Made by a program: the position numbers and the translations under genes. This document shows, in pieces, positions 1 to 7,806 of a stretch of 33,951 nt of DNA. Under the pieces are notes generated by a model. The model was not told the DNA's origin. It saw only the letters and a list, made by a program, of their open reading frames with translations, and made no database searches. Source of the DNA: Candidatus Falkowbacteria bacterium CG10_big_fil_rev_8_21_14_0_10_39_11 (GTDB lineage: Bacteria > Patescibacteriota > Patescibacteriia > UBA11705). The stretch lies in NCBI GenBank assembly GCA_002773615.1, contig PFAP01000005.1:1-33951 (forward strand), given 5' to 3'. Numbering within the stretch: position 1 is the first letter of the stretch; each line of letters starts with the position of its first letter.

Positions 1-79
1 CCATAGATATTGCCATATACCAAGATTATACAGTCTTGGGCAAAAACCGCCATATGTGTCGGCACATTACATTTTTATG

Positions 80-108
80 TTGACAAGATTTAATTTATAT
101 GTTAATTT
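80..108 (+). promoter_or_regulatory. Sigma70-type promoter of the 224-1425 operon
   Basis: TTGACA at 80-85, a 17-bp spacer and TAATTT at 103-108. It lies about 115 bases upstream of the first start codon, so the mRNA would carry a leader of roughly 110 nt. The bases before 80 show only a short hairpin (CCAAGA/TCTTGG near 21-40) and no gene. Confidence 0.7.
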
Positions 109-223
109 AGGCAGTTCTACTAAACATGAGGATGGAAATACAACGATTCAAACTGATTCGCTGTGACAATGTGGACATGATTTTACAAATTATTGACACC
201 CTAAACCCGAGGAGGCGGAAACA

Positions 224-862
224 ATGAGAATTATCAAGAGTGTTGGTCATTTCCTAAAATGGCTTTGGGAATATTGTCTTTGGTTTCCAACCGCTATGGT
301 TATCGCAATCAGCTTGATGTACGCCTTGATTATTGGTTGTTCTTGGCTGAGTCAGTATGACAACACCGTGAGCCACAAGTTTTTTTGGAAGCTTTCTCGT
401 TTAGAGCGCATCTACAGAGAAAATTATGACCTTCTGCGTGAAAATCCTGGACTTCTGAACCAACACTACAAAATGAAAAGCAACCCCAGTTATTTTCTTC
501 GACAAATCGTGTTTTTGATAGACAATTCTGACGGCACTATTATTTGCGAAGTTTTAAATCGAGGAACCAATGATATCGTTCTCATATCTACAGAGTATAG
601 CAAATTTTTTGGTGGCCAAGTTATCTATCAGCGAGCAAGGTTTGTCTCATCAAACAATAACGAAATAACAGTCGCTCTTAACAATGACGATGAGCATCAA
701 GATAGCAAGGATGATGTTCGAGAACACCTGAGGCCCTTTGCTGAGGAGTGCTTGGCCTACCTGCTTGATGATTTTATTTACGCTCTACCAGAACGTTTCA
801 AAGATCCTGATATAGAAGAAGAGCGTGAGGATAAAGTTTATGACGAGCTTGTCAATTTCTAG
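224..862 (+). CDS. Orphan single-pass membrane protein, paralogue of the next gene
   Basis: 212 aa. I do not recognise the family. A hydrophobic segment at about residues 18-42 follows a basic, Trp-rich N-terminus, which suggests an inner-membrane anchor. The rest is soluble and ends in a very acidic stretch. The ATG at 224 is set by a strong GAGGAGG Shine-Dalgarno at 209-215. The C-terminal block REHLRPFAEECLAYL matches RRRVKPLAKECIEYF in the downstream protein, and the block around SYFLRQI matches GYFLTAI there, so the two are diverged tandem paralogues. They are co-transcribed from the promoter at 80-108, and the second gene starts 11 bases after this stop. Function unknown. Confidence 0.75.
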   Translation: MRIIKSVGHFLKWLWEYCLWFPTAMVIAISLMYALIIGCSWLSQYDNTVSHKFFWKLSRLERIYRENYDLLRENPGLLNQHYKMKSNPSYFLRQIVFLIDNSDGTIICEVLNRGTNDIVLISTEYSKFFGGQVIYQRARFVSSNNNEITVALNNDDEHQDSKDDVREHLRPFAEECLAYLLDDFIYALPERFKDPDIEEEREDKVYDELVNF

Positions 863-873
863 TGGAGGAATTA

Positions 874-1425
874 ATGACCACTCGAACGAAAGTATTTTTT
901 GTGTCGGTGATTGTTTGCACTATTGGCACCCTGTATCTAATGTTCTTTACTCCATTTTTCTTTTGGGTGATCAGAACTGACAATAGTCTCAAGTTTGTTG
1001 ATAAGGATGATGTTGAGTTAGCTTTTAGCGTTTTGAAGCGAAGCGATGAAGGTGAATATACCTATAATTTGAATCATCGCTTAATGGATAAAGAAAACAG
1101 TGGCTATTTCTTGACTGCAATTCAGCTGGATCATGATAATGGGCTTATTTGTGTCATCAAAAGTCCCAAACAGACAAAACTCCGAATTAAGATCTTATAC
1201 TCCAGTTTTTGTGCAGAGTTCAGTCTTTGGCGGAGTGTTTTTTGTCAAAAAGATGGTGTTTGTGGTGACCCGATATCATTATCTGACGAGAGAGAGAATG
1301 ATCATGTCCGTCGCCGGGTAAAACCACTTGCAAAGGAATGCATTGAATATTTCTTTGAACACTACGGTGAGCCGGAAGTAACAGACAAACAAAATCCCGA
1401 GGCAGATAAAATTATCACCTTCTAA
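874..1425 (+). CDS. Orphan single-pass membrane protein, paralogue of the preceding gene
   Basis: 183 aa. The ATG at 874 is preferred over the in-frame GTG at 862 because GGAGG at 864-868 is correctly spaced for 874. A hydrophobic segment at about residues 7-32 is followed by a soluble domain. Homology to the upstream protein is visible in the GYFL block and in the C-terminal (K/R)P(F/L)A(K/E)EC block, including a shared Cys. A terminator directly follows, so the pair forms a complete two-gene operon. Family and role unknown. Confidence 0.75.
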   Translation: MTTRTKVFFVSVIVCTIGTLYLMFFTPFFFWVIRTDNSLKFVDKDDVELAFSVLKRSDEGEYTYNLNHRLMDKENSGYFLTAIQLDHDNGLICVIKSPKQTKLRIKILYSSFCAEFSLWRSVFCQKDGVCGDPISLSDERENDHVRRRVKPLAKECIEYFFEHYGEPEVTDKQNPEADKIITF

Positions 1426-1432
1426 ACAAAAA

Positions 1433-1460
1433 ACTTGCGTAATACCGCAAGTCTTTTTTT
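1433..1460 (+). terminator. Rho-independent terminator of the paralogue operon
   Basis: The 7-bp stem ACTTGCG/CGCAAGT has a 6-nt loop and is followed by seven T residues. Confidence 0.85.
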
Positions 1461-1493
1461 GTCCAGATATATTATTTGATTCATCAACGACCT

Positions 1494-3110
1494 CTAATAA
1501 ATTTTCTCCAAGTTTATTCCCGTATAATAATATTTTAGAAGTTGATCATAGCTCCAACCATCAAACTCTGCTCGGTTGAGCGCATCTGTCGCATCAATAC
1601 CGACACCGTGACCAAACAATGTTTTTCCTTCGGTGTACGGTGTTGGTACTGATATTAGATATGGCACTTCATAGGTCCAAACTTCCGAATAGCTGCGTGT
1701 TCGCCCATCACTTCGGGAAAAGTATGGCGCAACGATTATTTTGTCGTTGTATGTTCCAATTATTCCGCTGGTTGCACTTACCGCCTCTCCGACTCTAGGG
1801 AAAATTTGCATTGACACAAACCCCTTGTAAACCTGATCAAACTTTGAGTCTACATGGAAAAACTCATCAGCATGTTTAGTATATCGGTCGTAGTGATATA
1901 GGGCATAAGTTCTGGCTGCTACAGCCATAGTTTTTAAATATTCGATTGGATCGTAGTTTGTTGTTTCTTGAATTCCTTTTAAATATGTTTCGACGGGTAA
2001 AATTTCGATCACCCACGTCCTATCTTTTGAATCATTGTGTCTTATCTCAAAATCGCCAATAAAATCATTGTAGTCTATATTTGAATTGTAACTGGGGCTG
2101 TTGTGATAGCTGGTTGTGGTATAGACTCCATTGTTGATGTTTTTTAATGACAAGTATGACGTAGTACGAATGGTTTGATCAATGAAGTCGAATGAATATT
2201 CTTTGGTCTCATTGTTATAGAAAAAAGGAATCTCAATCTCTGCCGGAATTGATGCTAGCAACGTTCCATTCTCATTTAGCACTTGCCAGGCTTTTGTATT
2301 TCGAATGGTAATAATTTCATCAGAGTAAAATAGTCCCACCCGCATTATTGGTCCTTCGGCCGGCAGGTTAAATTCCTGAACACACGTTGTATTATCCACG
2401 CCGGACTCTGTGCCATCGATCAGGCCGGCTATCCTGAAGTTCAGTGAGCACATTGCCATCTGTTGATCATTGCTGGTTGGCCCAGAATCTGTATTATTCT
2501 CTTCTGGCGTCGTTTCGGTGACCATGTTCTCTGGGTCAGCCACAACGTTCATTATAACATTTGACCCTCCCCCGGAAATCAACACATTATCGTTAACTAG
2601 TATAAAATCACCGCTGTAATTCAAATTTAGACTGGGTGGCGACTCAAGGGCAAAGACAAACGTTCCCGCTTCCCCGGGGGCGACAATCTCTTCTTGAAGT
2701 TGAGCTGGTAAATATGGATCTGGCCAAAAGTTATGTTTAAATTTTAGAGCCGTTGTTGAAGATTTTAAATAAACTTTATCTTTTGTCCAGGTTGAGTCAC
2801 CGGTATTATTAAATTTCAATGTAAAAGTAAAGCCAGTATTTGGCCGAATGTTTACCGTTGTGTGCGATTGATGAATAAGCTCAGCTGCGTTAGTCGCCGC
2901 CGCCGCCGCTTTGATTCCCAAAATATCCGACATTGATTTATTGTAATAAATCATGTCATGAGCCACACGCAAGCTAAAGGCTACTAGGATTACCACCACC
3001 AACACCACCGCCACATTAACAAAGATATTGGTCTCTTGGCTTTTTTCCTTAATCGTATTTTCAGTTTGTTCCTTTAAGCCTTTTAAATATTCAAGTTGTA
3101 TTTTTTTCAT
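1494..3110 (-). CDS. SpoIID/LytB-domain cell-wall protein with an Ig-like insert
   Basis: 538 aa from the ATG at 3110; an ATG at 3140 would add 10 residues, and neither has a good Shine-Dalgarno. A lysine-rich N-terminus and one membrane segment (about residues 30-52) put the rest outside. An Ig-like region at about 85-180 carries an NTGDSTW motif of the kind seen in bacterial surface beta-sandwich domains. The SpoIID region follows: PVETYLKG, then E382 in the position of the SpoIID catalytic Glu, AVAARTYALY and GHGVGIDATDAL, the counterpart of the family's GHGVGMSQWGA. SpoIID proteins cleave denuded glycan strands or stimulate amidases. The Ser-rich linker near 210-225 is low complexity. Sporulation is not implied, since many non-sporulating bacteria carry the domain. 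Confidence 0.85.
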   Translation of the reverse strand: MKKIQLEYLKGLKEQTENTIKEKSQETNIFVNVAVVLVVVILVAFSLRVAHDMIYYNKSMSDILGIKAAAAATNAAELIHQSHTTVNIRPNTGFTFTLKFNNTGDSTWTKDKVYLKSSTTALKFKHNFWPDPYLPAQLQEEIVAPGEAGTFVFALESPPSLNLNYSGDFILVNDNVLISGGGSNVIMNVVADPENMVTETTPEENNTDSGPTSNDQQMAMCSLNFRIAGLIDGTESGVDNTTCVQEFNLPAEGPIMRVGLFYSDEIITIRNTKAWQVLNENGTLLASIPAEIEIPFFYNNETKEYSFDFIDQTIRTTSYLSLKNINNGVYTTTSYHNSPSYNSNIDYNDFIGDFEIRHNDSKDRTWVIEILPVETYLKGIQETTNYDPIEYLKTMAVAARTYALYHYDRYTKHADEFFHVDSKFDQVYKGFVSMQIFPRVGEAVSATSGIIGTYNDKIIVAPYFSRSDGRTRSYSEVWTYEVPYLISVPTPYTEGKTLFGHGVGIDATDALNRAEFDGWSYDQLLKYYYTGINLEKIY

Positions 3111-3200
3111 AGTTTTCGACACCCTGCAATGAGGAGACATTTAGCCCCAAACCGCTTATTGATTTAATACTATATATTTTAACACAAACAACCTATTCTG

Positions 3201-3866
3201 TTAACTGGCATTATTTGTCTTATTCCAGTCACAGCTGTGGCTATTGTTGTTGTTTATCAATAAAATTTGTTTGACCTTACTTATCAAATCGTCTTGTTCT
3301 GACGTTGTGTTTTTAAGATCAGTATTGTCAATGTTGTAAACCAAGACTGGACATCGGGTAAAGGACTTTGCCCAGGCTTCATACATCGTGTTTAGCGTTA
3401 GGATATACTCAAGAGTCATATATTTTTCCACTTCCCGGTTCCTTTTCTGAATTCTCTCCCACAATCTTTGTGGTGATGCCTGCAAATAAACGATCAAGTC
3501 TGGCGGTGTCATAATATCAAGCAGCGATGTGTACAAATGTTCATATGTTCCCCACTCTTTGTCAGAAAATAATTTTTGTTTATACAAATTCATCGCGAAA
3601 ATTTCCGCATTCTCATAAAAACTTCGATCTTGGATTGCTGATTCGTTTCTTTGTGCCAAATCAAAATGGTGCTTGGCCATTTTACTCAAATAAAAAATTT
3701 GGGAGTGAAAAGCCCAACGTTTCATATCCTTATAAAAGTCTTCCAAGTATGGGTTCTCATCCACCGGCTCCGCTGCCAACGCCCACCCCAGCCGTTTTGA
3801 CAATATCTTGGACAAGGTTGTTTTTCCCGCTCCAATATTACCGGAAATTGTAATAAAATATCTCAT
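3201..3866 (-). CDS. Deoxynucleoside kinase (dNK/dGK family)
   Basis: 221 aa, close to the usual length for this family. It phosphorylates deoxynucleosides in the cytoplasm for dNTP salvage. The P-loop GNIGAGKT lies at residues 9-16, the substrate Glu is E33 (AAEPVDENPY), and the family DRS motif is D80-R81-S82 in DRSFYENAEIF. A LID-like Arg-rich segment ERIQKRNREVE comes later. Substrate preference (dA, dG or dC) cannot be told from sequence. The last ~20 residues are Asn-rich and probably disordered. It stands alone on the minus strand, 60 bases upstream of the SpoIID-like gene's predicted leader. Salvage kinases fit an organism that scavenges nucleosides. Confidence 0.9.
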   Translation of the reverse strand: MRYFITISGNIGAGKTTLSKILSKRLGWALAAEPVDENPYLEDFYKDMKRWAFHSQIFYLSKMAKHHFDLAQRNESAIQDRSFYENAEIFAMNLYKQKLFSDKEWGTYEHLYTSLLDIMTPPDLIVYLQASPQRLWERIQKRNREVEKYMTLEYILTLNTMYEAWAKSFTRCPVLVYNIDNTDLKNTTSEQDDLISKVKQILLINNNNSHSCDWNKTNNAS

Positions 3867-3926
3867 ATTCTTACCCTTATCTTAAACGATAGCGATCAAA
3901 ATATCAATGTTAATAAACATTACAAA

Positions 3927-3955
3927 TTGACAAAAAAATCAAAAATAGATAGTAT
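3927..3955 (+). promoter_or_regulatory. Promoter upstream of tRNA-Lys
   Basis: TTGACA at 3927-3932, a 17-bp spacer and TAGTAT at 3950-3955, about 95 bases before the tRNA. The intervening stretch has no ORF and would form the 5' leader of the tRNA precursor. Confidence 0.55.
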
Positions 3956-4049
3956 ATGTTTGTATCTGGTTCTTAAATTGGATGCAAAAATTAATTGCTT
4001 TGTATGATGGACGGGGGGAACCCAGTATCGATACGAAGCATTCACTTCA

Positions 4050-4125
4050 GGGCGCATAGCTCAGCTGGTAGAGCAGTTGGCTCTTAACCAATTGGTCGGA
4101 GGTTCGAGTCCTCCTGCGCCCACCA
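4050..4125 (+). tRNA. tRNA-Lys(CTT)
   Basis: Complete cloverleaf. The acceptor arms GGGCGCA/TGCGCCC pair fully, the D arm contains AGCTGGTA, the anticodon loop CTCTTAA gives anticodon CTT, and the T loop is TTCGAGT. Discriminator A and CCA are encoded. It reads AAG. Confidence 0.97.
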
Positions 4126-4226
4126 CTTTTTAGGCCAAAGAATGCCTTTCGAAACTTTATCTGTACAAGGGCAATTTTATTAGACTTGTTCCTACATCTT
4201 GGTACTATCCACCAGTTACCTTTTAC

Positions 4227-4303
4227 GGGCCTTTAGCTCAGTTGGCTAGAGCGCTTCCATGGCATGGAAGAGGTCAAGGGTTCGAGTCCCTTAAGGTCCA
4301 CCA
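4227..4303 (+). tRNA. tRNA-Ala(GGC)
   Basis: Complete cloverleaf. The acceptor arms GGGCCTT/AAGGTCC contain one G-U pair, the anticodon stem is CTTCC/GGAAG, and anticodon GGC lies in the loop ATGGCAT. The T loop is TTCGAGT and CCA is encoded. It lies about 100 bases after tRNA-Lys and shares the terminator that follows, so the two may form one transcript. Confidence 0.96.
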
Positions 4304-4307
4304 ATTA

Positions 4308-4331
4308 AATACGATTTGTCGTATTTTTTTT
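4308..4331 (+). terminator. Terminator of the tRNA-Lys/tRNA-Ala unit
   Basis: Stem AATACGA/TCGTATT with a 4-nt loop, followed by a run of T residues. Confidence 0.8.
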
Positions 4332-4334
4332 ATC

Positions 4335-4360
4335 AAAAAACACCAGCTTTTTCTGGTGTT
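4335..4360 (-). terminator. Terminator of the lipoprotein gene on the minus strand
   Basis: On the minus strand, the 8-bp stem AACACCAG/CTGGTGTT is followed by a T run at 4340-4335. The stem begins inside the last codons of the lipoprotein gene. It faces the tRNA terminator, so the convergent units each have their own. Confidence 0.75.
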
Positions 4361-4796
4361 AAAAAATATCTTCTTCCTCATATGTTTTTCGATTCATCAC
4401 AACATCTGCTTGCACCAAATAGCCGTTAATGCTGATATTTGGATTTTTTACTACATCTACCATATCACCGTTTGAACAGTTTATTTCTGAATTTAGATAG
4501 GTTGAAGTAAAGACAAAAGAAATTCTTGGGGTTTCTACCGTGTCGTCGACAATTGTATTAAATTTATCAATGGGGATTTTTGATGTTATGATTTCTCCGG
4601 CAGTTCTTTCCCAGGAAACCATAATATCACTTCCAGGACTCCTATCATATTCAGACGTAAAGAACTTTTGAAATCGCTGCGATTTAATTACTCGAAATGG
4701 GCCAAAAAGATTTTTTCCTTGCAGGCATTCACTCACTCTCGAACAGTCAGTCAAGCAAAAAATAATGAACAGCCACACCCCAACCCTCTTTGCCAT
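4359..4796 (-). CDS. Putative lipoprotein, paralogue of 5005-5550
   Basis: 145 aa. The start at 4796 is chosen because a G-rich Shine-Dalgarno (GGGGGA) sits just upstream; an ATG 18 bases earlier has none. The N-terminus is a short basic and hydrophobic signal ending in LTDC (Cys near residue 18), a plausible lipobox for LspA, which is also encoded in this window. The mature part contains PIDKFNTIVDDTVETPRISF, which aligns with MDKFDFYIDDTLEVPKIKF in the gene upstream, so they are diverged duplicates. I do not recognise the family. About 200 non-coding bases separate the pair. Confidence 0.7.
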   Translation of the reverse strand: MAKRVGVWLFIIFCLTDCSRVSECLQGKNLFGPFRVIKSQRFQKFFTSEYDRSPGSDIMVSWERTAGEIITSKIPIDKFNTIVDDTVETPRISFVFTSTYLNSEINCSNGDMVDVVKNPNISINGYLVQADVVMNRKTYEEEDIF

Positions 4797-5004
4797 TGTG
4801 TCCCCCGCGATCATTATTTGTGTTTATATAAAAGCTGTGGTTTTGCCAAGTTTCGCAATGACGCAGGTACATCTCTTGTATATTCTGCGAGTTCTTCTTG
4901 AGTTTGTCTCCGGCATCGAATTTCTGCCGCTTGACACAAGCTATACCAGCGAGAAATTATCATTGCTCGGTTTATTTTCCCCTTGAAAGCATTGACCACA
5001 ACAT

Positions 5005-5550
5005 CTACATGAGTCCACAACATGACTGCTTATCCAGAAAAGCCACAATCAACGTTGATTCTGACGAGGTTGTGTCTGACTCTATTCCCCCCTGTTTACA
5101 AATAAGTCGGTTCCAGTCATTTGATGAAATTGACACAAAGACTGACAACACCAGCTGGTCTTCAATCATTACTTGTTTATTGATTCCCTTCTCATTTGGC
5201 AAATATTCCAGGTCAATTTTCCTATAGCGATAGCCATCTTTGTTAAAAATAAATTTAATTTTTGGCACCTCCAACGTATCGTCGATATAAAAGTCAAATT
5301 TATCCATTGCTAAAAATGAAAAATACCTCATTTGGCCATCAGACCACGCAAAACTGAATGCCGGTACGGTTCTTCGATTCATTCTTTCAATAAAAGTATT
5401 GGTAAAAAAACAATTATTCAGTTCTACCAAAACAAACATTTCTTCATATCCAGATGCTTTAATGTAGGCATTATTTCCTTTATTTGTTTTACAGCTCACA
5501 AATGTGATGATCATTATTATCAATAATGACTTCAATAAAAGTGGTCTCAT
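5005..5550 (-). CDS. Putative lipoprotein, paralogue of 4359-4796
   Basis: 181 aa. The ATG at 5550 has a strong GAGGAGGGG Shine-Dalgarno; the longer in-frame start at 5589 does not. The signal sequence MRPLLLKSLLIIMIITFVSC ends in a lipobox-like VSC, so the mature protein is probably lipidated at C20. It shares the DKF..(I/V)DDT.E.P.I.F.F block with the neighbouring lipoprotein. Several later Cys residues, including CC near the C-terminus, could form disulfides outside the membrane. Role unknown. Confidence 0.72.
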   Translation of the reverse strand: MRPLLLKSLLIIMIITFVSCKTNKGNNAYIKASGYEEMFVLVELNNCFFTNTFIERMNRRTVPAFSFAWSDGQMRYFSFLAMDKFDFYIDDTLEVPKIKFIFNKDGYRYRKIDLEYLPNEKGINKQVMIEDQLVLSVFVSISSNDWNRLICKQGGIESDTTSSESTLIVAFLDKQSCCGLM

Positions 5551-5655
5551 TTGCCCCTCCTCGTTGTTTGACTGCTTACTGTATCTCAACCGCTCTTATT
5601 TGTCAAGAGTTTGGATCAAAAAAGATTGGTGAAAACACCAATCTTTTCCGTAACT

Positions 5656-7263
5656 TTATAATGTATATTCATCACTCATTGACAACATACTGAGATCTTC
5701 TTCGGTCATCGTTTGTAGTTCGTCAAAGTTGTTGACTTCAGCCTTTAGCAGTTTTAGTGCTTCATCAGATCCAAGTAGGTTGGTAAGCTGTTGAACCTTT
5801 TTGTCAAAATCTTTTTTTATCATTCTTATTCCTTCAGGTTTTTTTTCCGGTTTATATCCCCCTGGCACAACAATTTGTTCTTTGGCTAAAAAGTCTCGAA
5901 TAAAATAGTGCCTTGTCAGTTTCAACTTATCATCTGGATTCGCCTTGAAAAAATCTCTGAGAGCATCTACCAACCGCTGTTTATTTTGTCTATTTTTTCT
6001 CTTTTTTTGTGACACAGTATCAAAGCGAAGCAGTAGATCTGATAGCCTGAAGAGAACTCTTCCCACAATGTCATCAGTTCTTTTAACCTCTCCAATTAAT
6101 CTGGTCATTACTTCTAGGTCTTCGATTGTTTCTGGCAGATATTTGTCAATGTACTTTTCATGTTGTGCTTTCAGTCCAGCCAGTTTTTCAGGGTCTTTTT
6201 TTGCGTTTTTAATACGATCTTGATTCCAATATCTATCAGGCCCAAAATCTTGTCGTCTTCTCATTAGTACATGGAACTCACCCTCCGTCCAATCTTTTTC
6301 ATCTCCCTCAACATCAATGTGCAGTTTTTCTTTCGCAAACTTTGGCCAATCCAATCCCATGTCCTTTATTAAACCTCCAGATCTAGCCTCTTTTCTCCTC
6401 AAAGCAATACTGGGGTCAAATCCTAGATCTTTGTATATTTCTAGTTCTTTATCAGTAGACGCTAATATTAAATCTCTGGCATTAAAGTGGTTTTTATTGG
6501 CTTCTGTTACTTTCGTTTGGTTTTGTAATGTCACAAGGCTTTCTTTAAGACCCTTCTTTGCTTCTTTGAGTCCCAATTTTTCGGCAGCAGAAAAACCGTC
6601 AGGCAAATCTTCCGGAAATCCCCCCGAAGCCACTTTTCCCAAAAAATTATTAACTCTGTCAATCGCTTCTTCTCCTTCGGTCTCATCTTCAAAGACCTCT
6701 TCTGGAGATTTTGGTTGTTCCGGCAGTTTATTTTTTAATCTCTCTATTATAGACATAATTTCTGGACCTACAATTTCCTTTGCTTTATCAGCCCCAACTT
6801 TTGCCACAAGCGCCTCATGGCTTTCAAGTACTTTCTGTTGATCCGTTTCGACTTGTCTTTCAAGCTCTGGATCTGGTGTCTCAACGGTCTTTGAGTCCTG
6901 TTTTTTTTTCTTAACCTCATTTGGATATTTTTGCGAGAGTTTATCCAAAAAGTCCACAATACGACTCTCTTCACTTCCCTCTTCAGTACCACCTTTATTT
7001 GATTCTGCTGTATAGGACTTGAACACTTTCGAATTATCAGATATTGCTGCTCGCAGTTCCTCTTTGCGCTTTCGGTCTGACCCAGCTCTTTTTCTTTCCG
7101 TTGTTGTAAACTTATTCTTAAAATCATCTTCCGGAGGACTCAACTCGGGGCGCTTGAGCGGATCGATGGCTTCAAATTTTTCAAATGCCCGAGCCAGATC
7201 ACGTCTTGCTTTATCGAGTTGTTTTTTGTCGGAGAGTTCGGATCCCCCCGGAGTTTTTGGCAT
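5656..7263 (-). CDS. Large charged, coiled-coil orphan protein
   Basis: 535 aa from the ATG at 7263; an ATG at 7272 adds three residues. There is no signal peptide or membrane segment. It is extremely rich in Lys, Glu, Asp and Arg. Residues up to about 220 look disordered or helical, with acidic runs such as EDETEGEE, and the rest is predominantly amphipathic helix. A more ordered stretch (FDPSIALRRKEARSGGLIKDMG to DFGPDRYWNQDRI) may be a small domain. I recognise no catalytic motif. A cytoplasmic structural or nucleic-acid-associated role is possible but unsupported. A (TAA)7 repeat sits between a -10-like element and the start codon. Confidence 0.75.
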   Translation of the reverse strand: MPKTPGGSELSDKKQLDKARRDLARAFEKFEAIDPLKRPELSPPEDDFKNKFTTTERKRAGSDRKRKEELRAAISDNSKVFKSYTAESNKGGTEEGSEESRIVDFLDKLSQKYPNEVKKKKQDSKTVETPDPELERQVETDQQKVLESHEALVAKVGADKAKEIVGPEIMSIIERLKNKLPEQPKSPEEVFEDETEGEEAIDRVNNFLGKVASGGFPEDLPDGFSAAEKLGLKEAKKGLKESLVTLQNQTKVTEANKNHFNARDLILASTDKELEIYKDLGFDPSIALRRKEARSGGLIKDMGLDWPKFAKEKLHIDVEGDEKDWTEGEFHVLMRRRQDFGPDRYWNQDRIKNAKKDPEKLAGLKAQHEKYIDKYLPETIEDLEVMTRLIGEVKRTDDIVGRVLFRLSDLLLRFDTVSQKKRKNRQNKQRLVDALRDFFKANPDDKLKLTRHYFIRDFLAKEQIVVPGGYKPEKKPEGIRMIKKDFDKKVQQLTNLLGSDEALKLLKAEVNNFDELQTMTEEDLSMLSMSDEYTL

Positions 7264-7661
7264 TTTTTCCATAGAATTACTTTATTATTATTATTATTAT
7301 TATACTATTTTTTGAAGAAAAAAGCAGATTTCTGTGTATAATTATCAAACAAAAAACAGGTATTACCTGAGTGAGACTATTAGTTGTGGTCAAGTTATAC
7401 TATCCGTTCCCTTTCCCAATTAACCTGTTATGAAAGAGAGTGGTGTTGCTGGCATTTTTCTCTTAGTATTGTTGTTGATTGTATAAAAAAATTTGTTAAT
7501 ATGTACATTATTTTAAATTTAATCACAGGGTGAACAGCATAGAGAATAATTTAAGTGAAAATTTTAACAAAAAACCTGACATAAAGCAATTATATCAAGT
7601 ACTATTTTGGTATCAAAAAATATTCATAAAATGGCGCGCCAGCCGAATCATTGGCGAACGC
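7264..7661. other. Gene-free stretch with a (TTA)7 repeat
   Basis: The stretch holds seven perfect TTA copies at 7282-7302, abutting ATTATA at 7299-7304 (TATAAT on the minus strand), and a small palindrome CAGGTATTACCTG near 7358. The rest is AT-rich. The only open frame (7530-7727) runs into the tRNA and is not convincing. The stem arm 7617-7634 belongs to the tRNA-Arg bracket. Confidence 0.6.
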
Positions 7662-7768
7662 TGGTGCGCCCAGAGGGACTCGAACCCCCAACCTTTTGGT
7701 CCGAAGCCAAACGCTCTATCCAATTGAGCTATGGGCGCAGATTCGACACACCATTTTATGAATATTTT
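7617..7768 (-). repeat. Perfect 18-bp inverted repeat bracketing tRNA-Arg
   Basis: AAAATATTCATAAAATGG at 7617-7634 is the exact reverse complement of 7751-7768. A second, imperfect 11-bp inverted repeat (7633-7643 with 7660-7670) overlaps the 3' end of the tRNA. In a minus-strand transcript running out of rnc, the outer arms would close an 18-bp helix around the tRNA, and the distal arm runs into six T residues. Confidence 0.85.
7662..7738 (-). tRNA. tRNA-Arg(TCG)
   Basis: On the minus strand the acceptor arms GCGCCCA/TGGGCGC pair fully, the D loop contains AATTGGAT, the anticodon loop CTTCGGA gives TCG, and the T loop is TTCGAGT. Discriminator A and CCA are encoded. It reads CGA. It lies 68 bases downstream of the rnc stop codon on the same strand with no terminator between, so it is probably co-transcribed with rnc. 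Confidence 0.96.
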
Positions 7769-7806
7769 AATTAGTAATTTTTACCTTCAGTTACCACCAC
7801 ACTCTA

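Noticed and set aside
4814-5023. 69-aa open frame on the minus strand between the two lipoprotein genes
   Set aside because: It has no Shine-Dalgarno, overlaps the end of the upstream gene and shows no familiar motif; it is more likely non-coding.
7530-7727. 65-aa open frame on the plus strand
   Set aside because: It runs through the antisense of tRNA-Arg and starts in an AT-rich stretch without a ribosome binding site.
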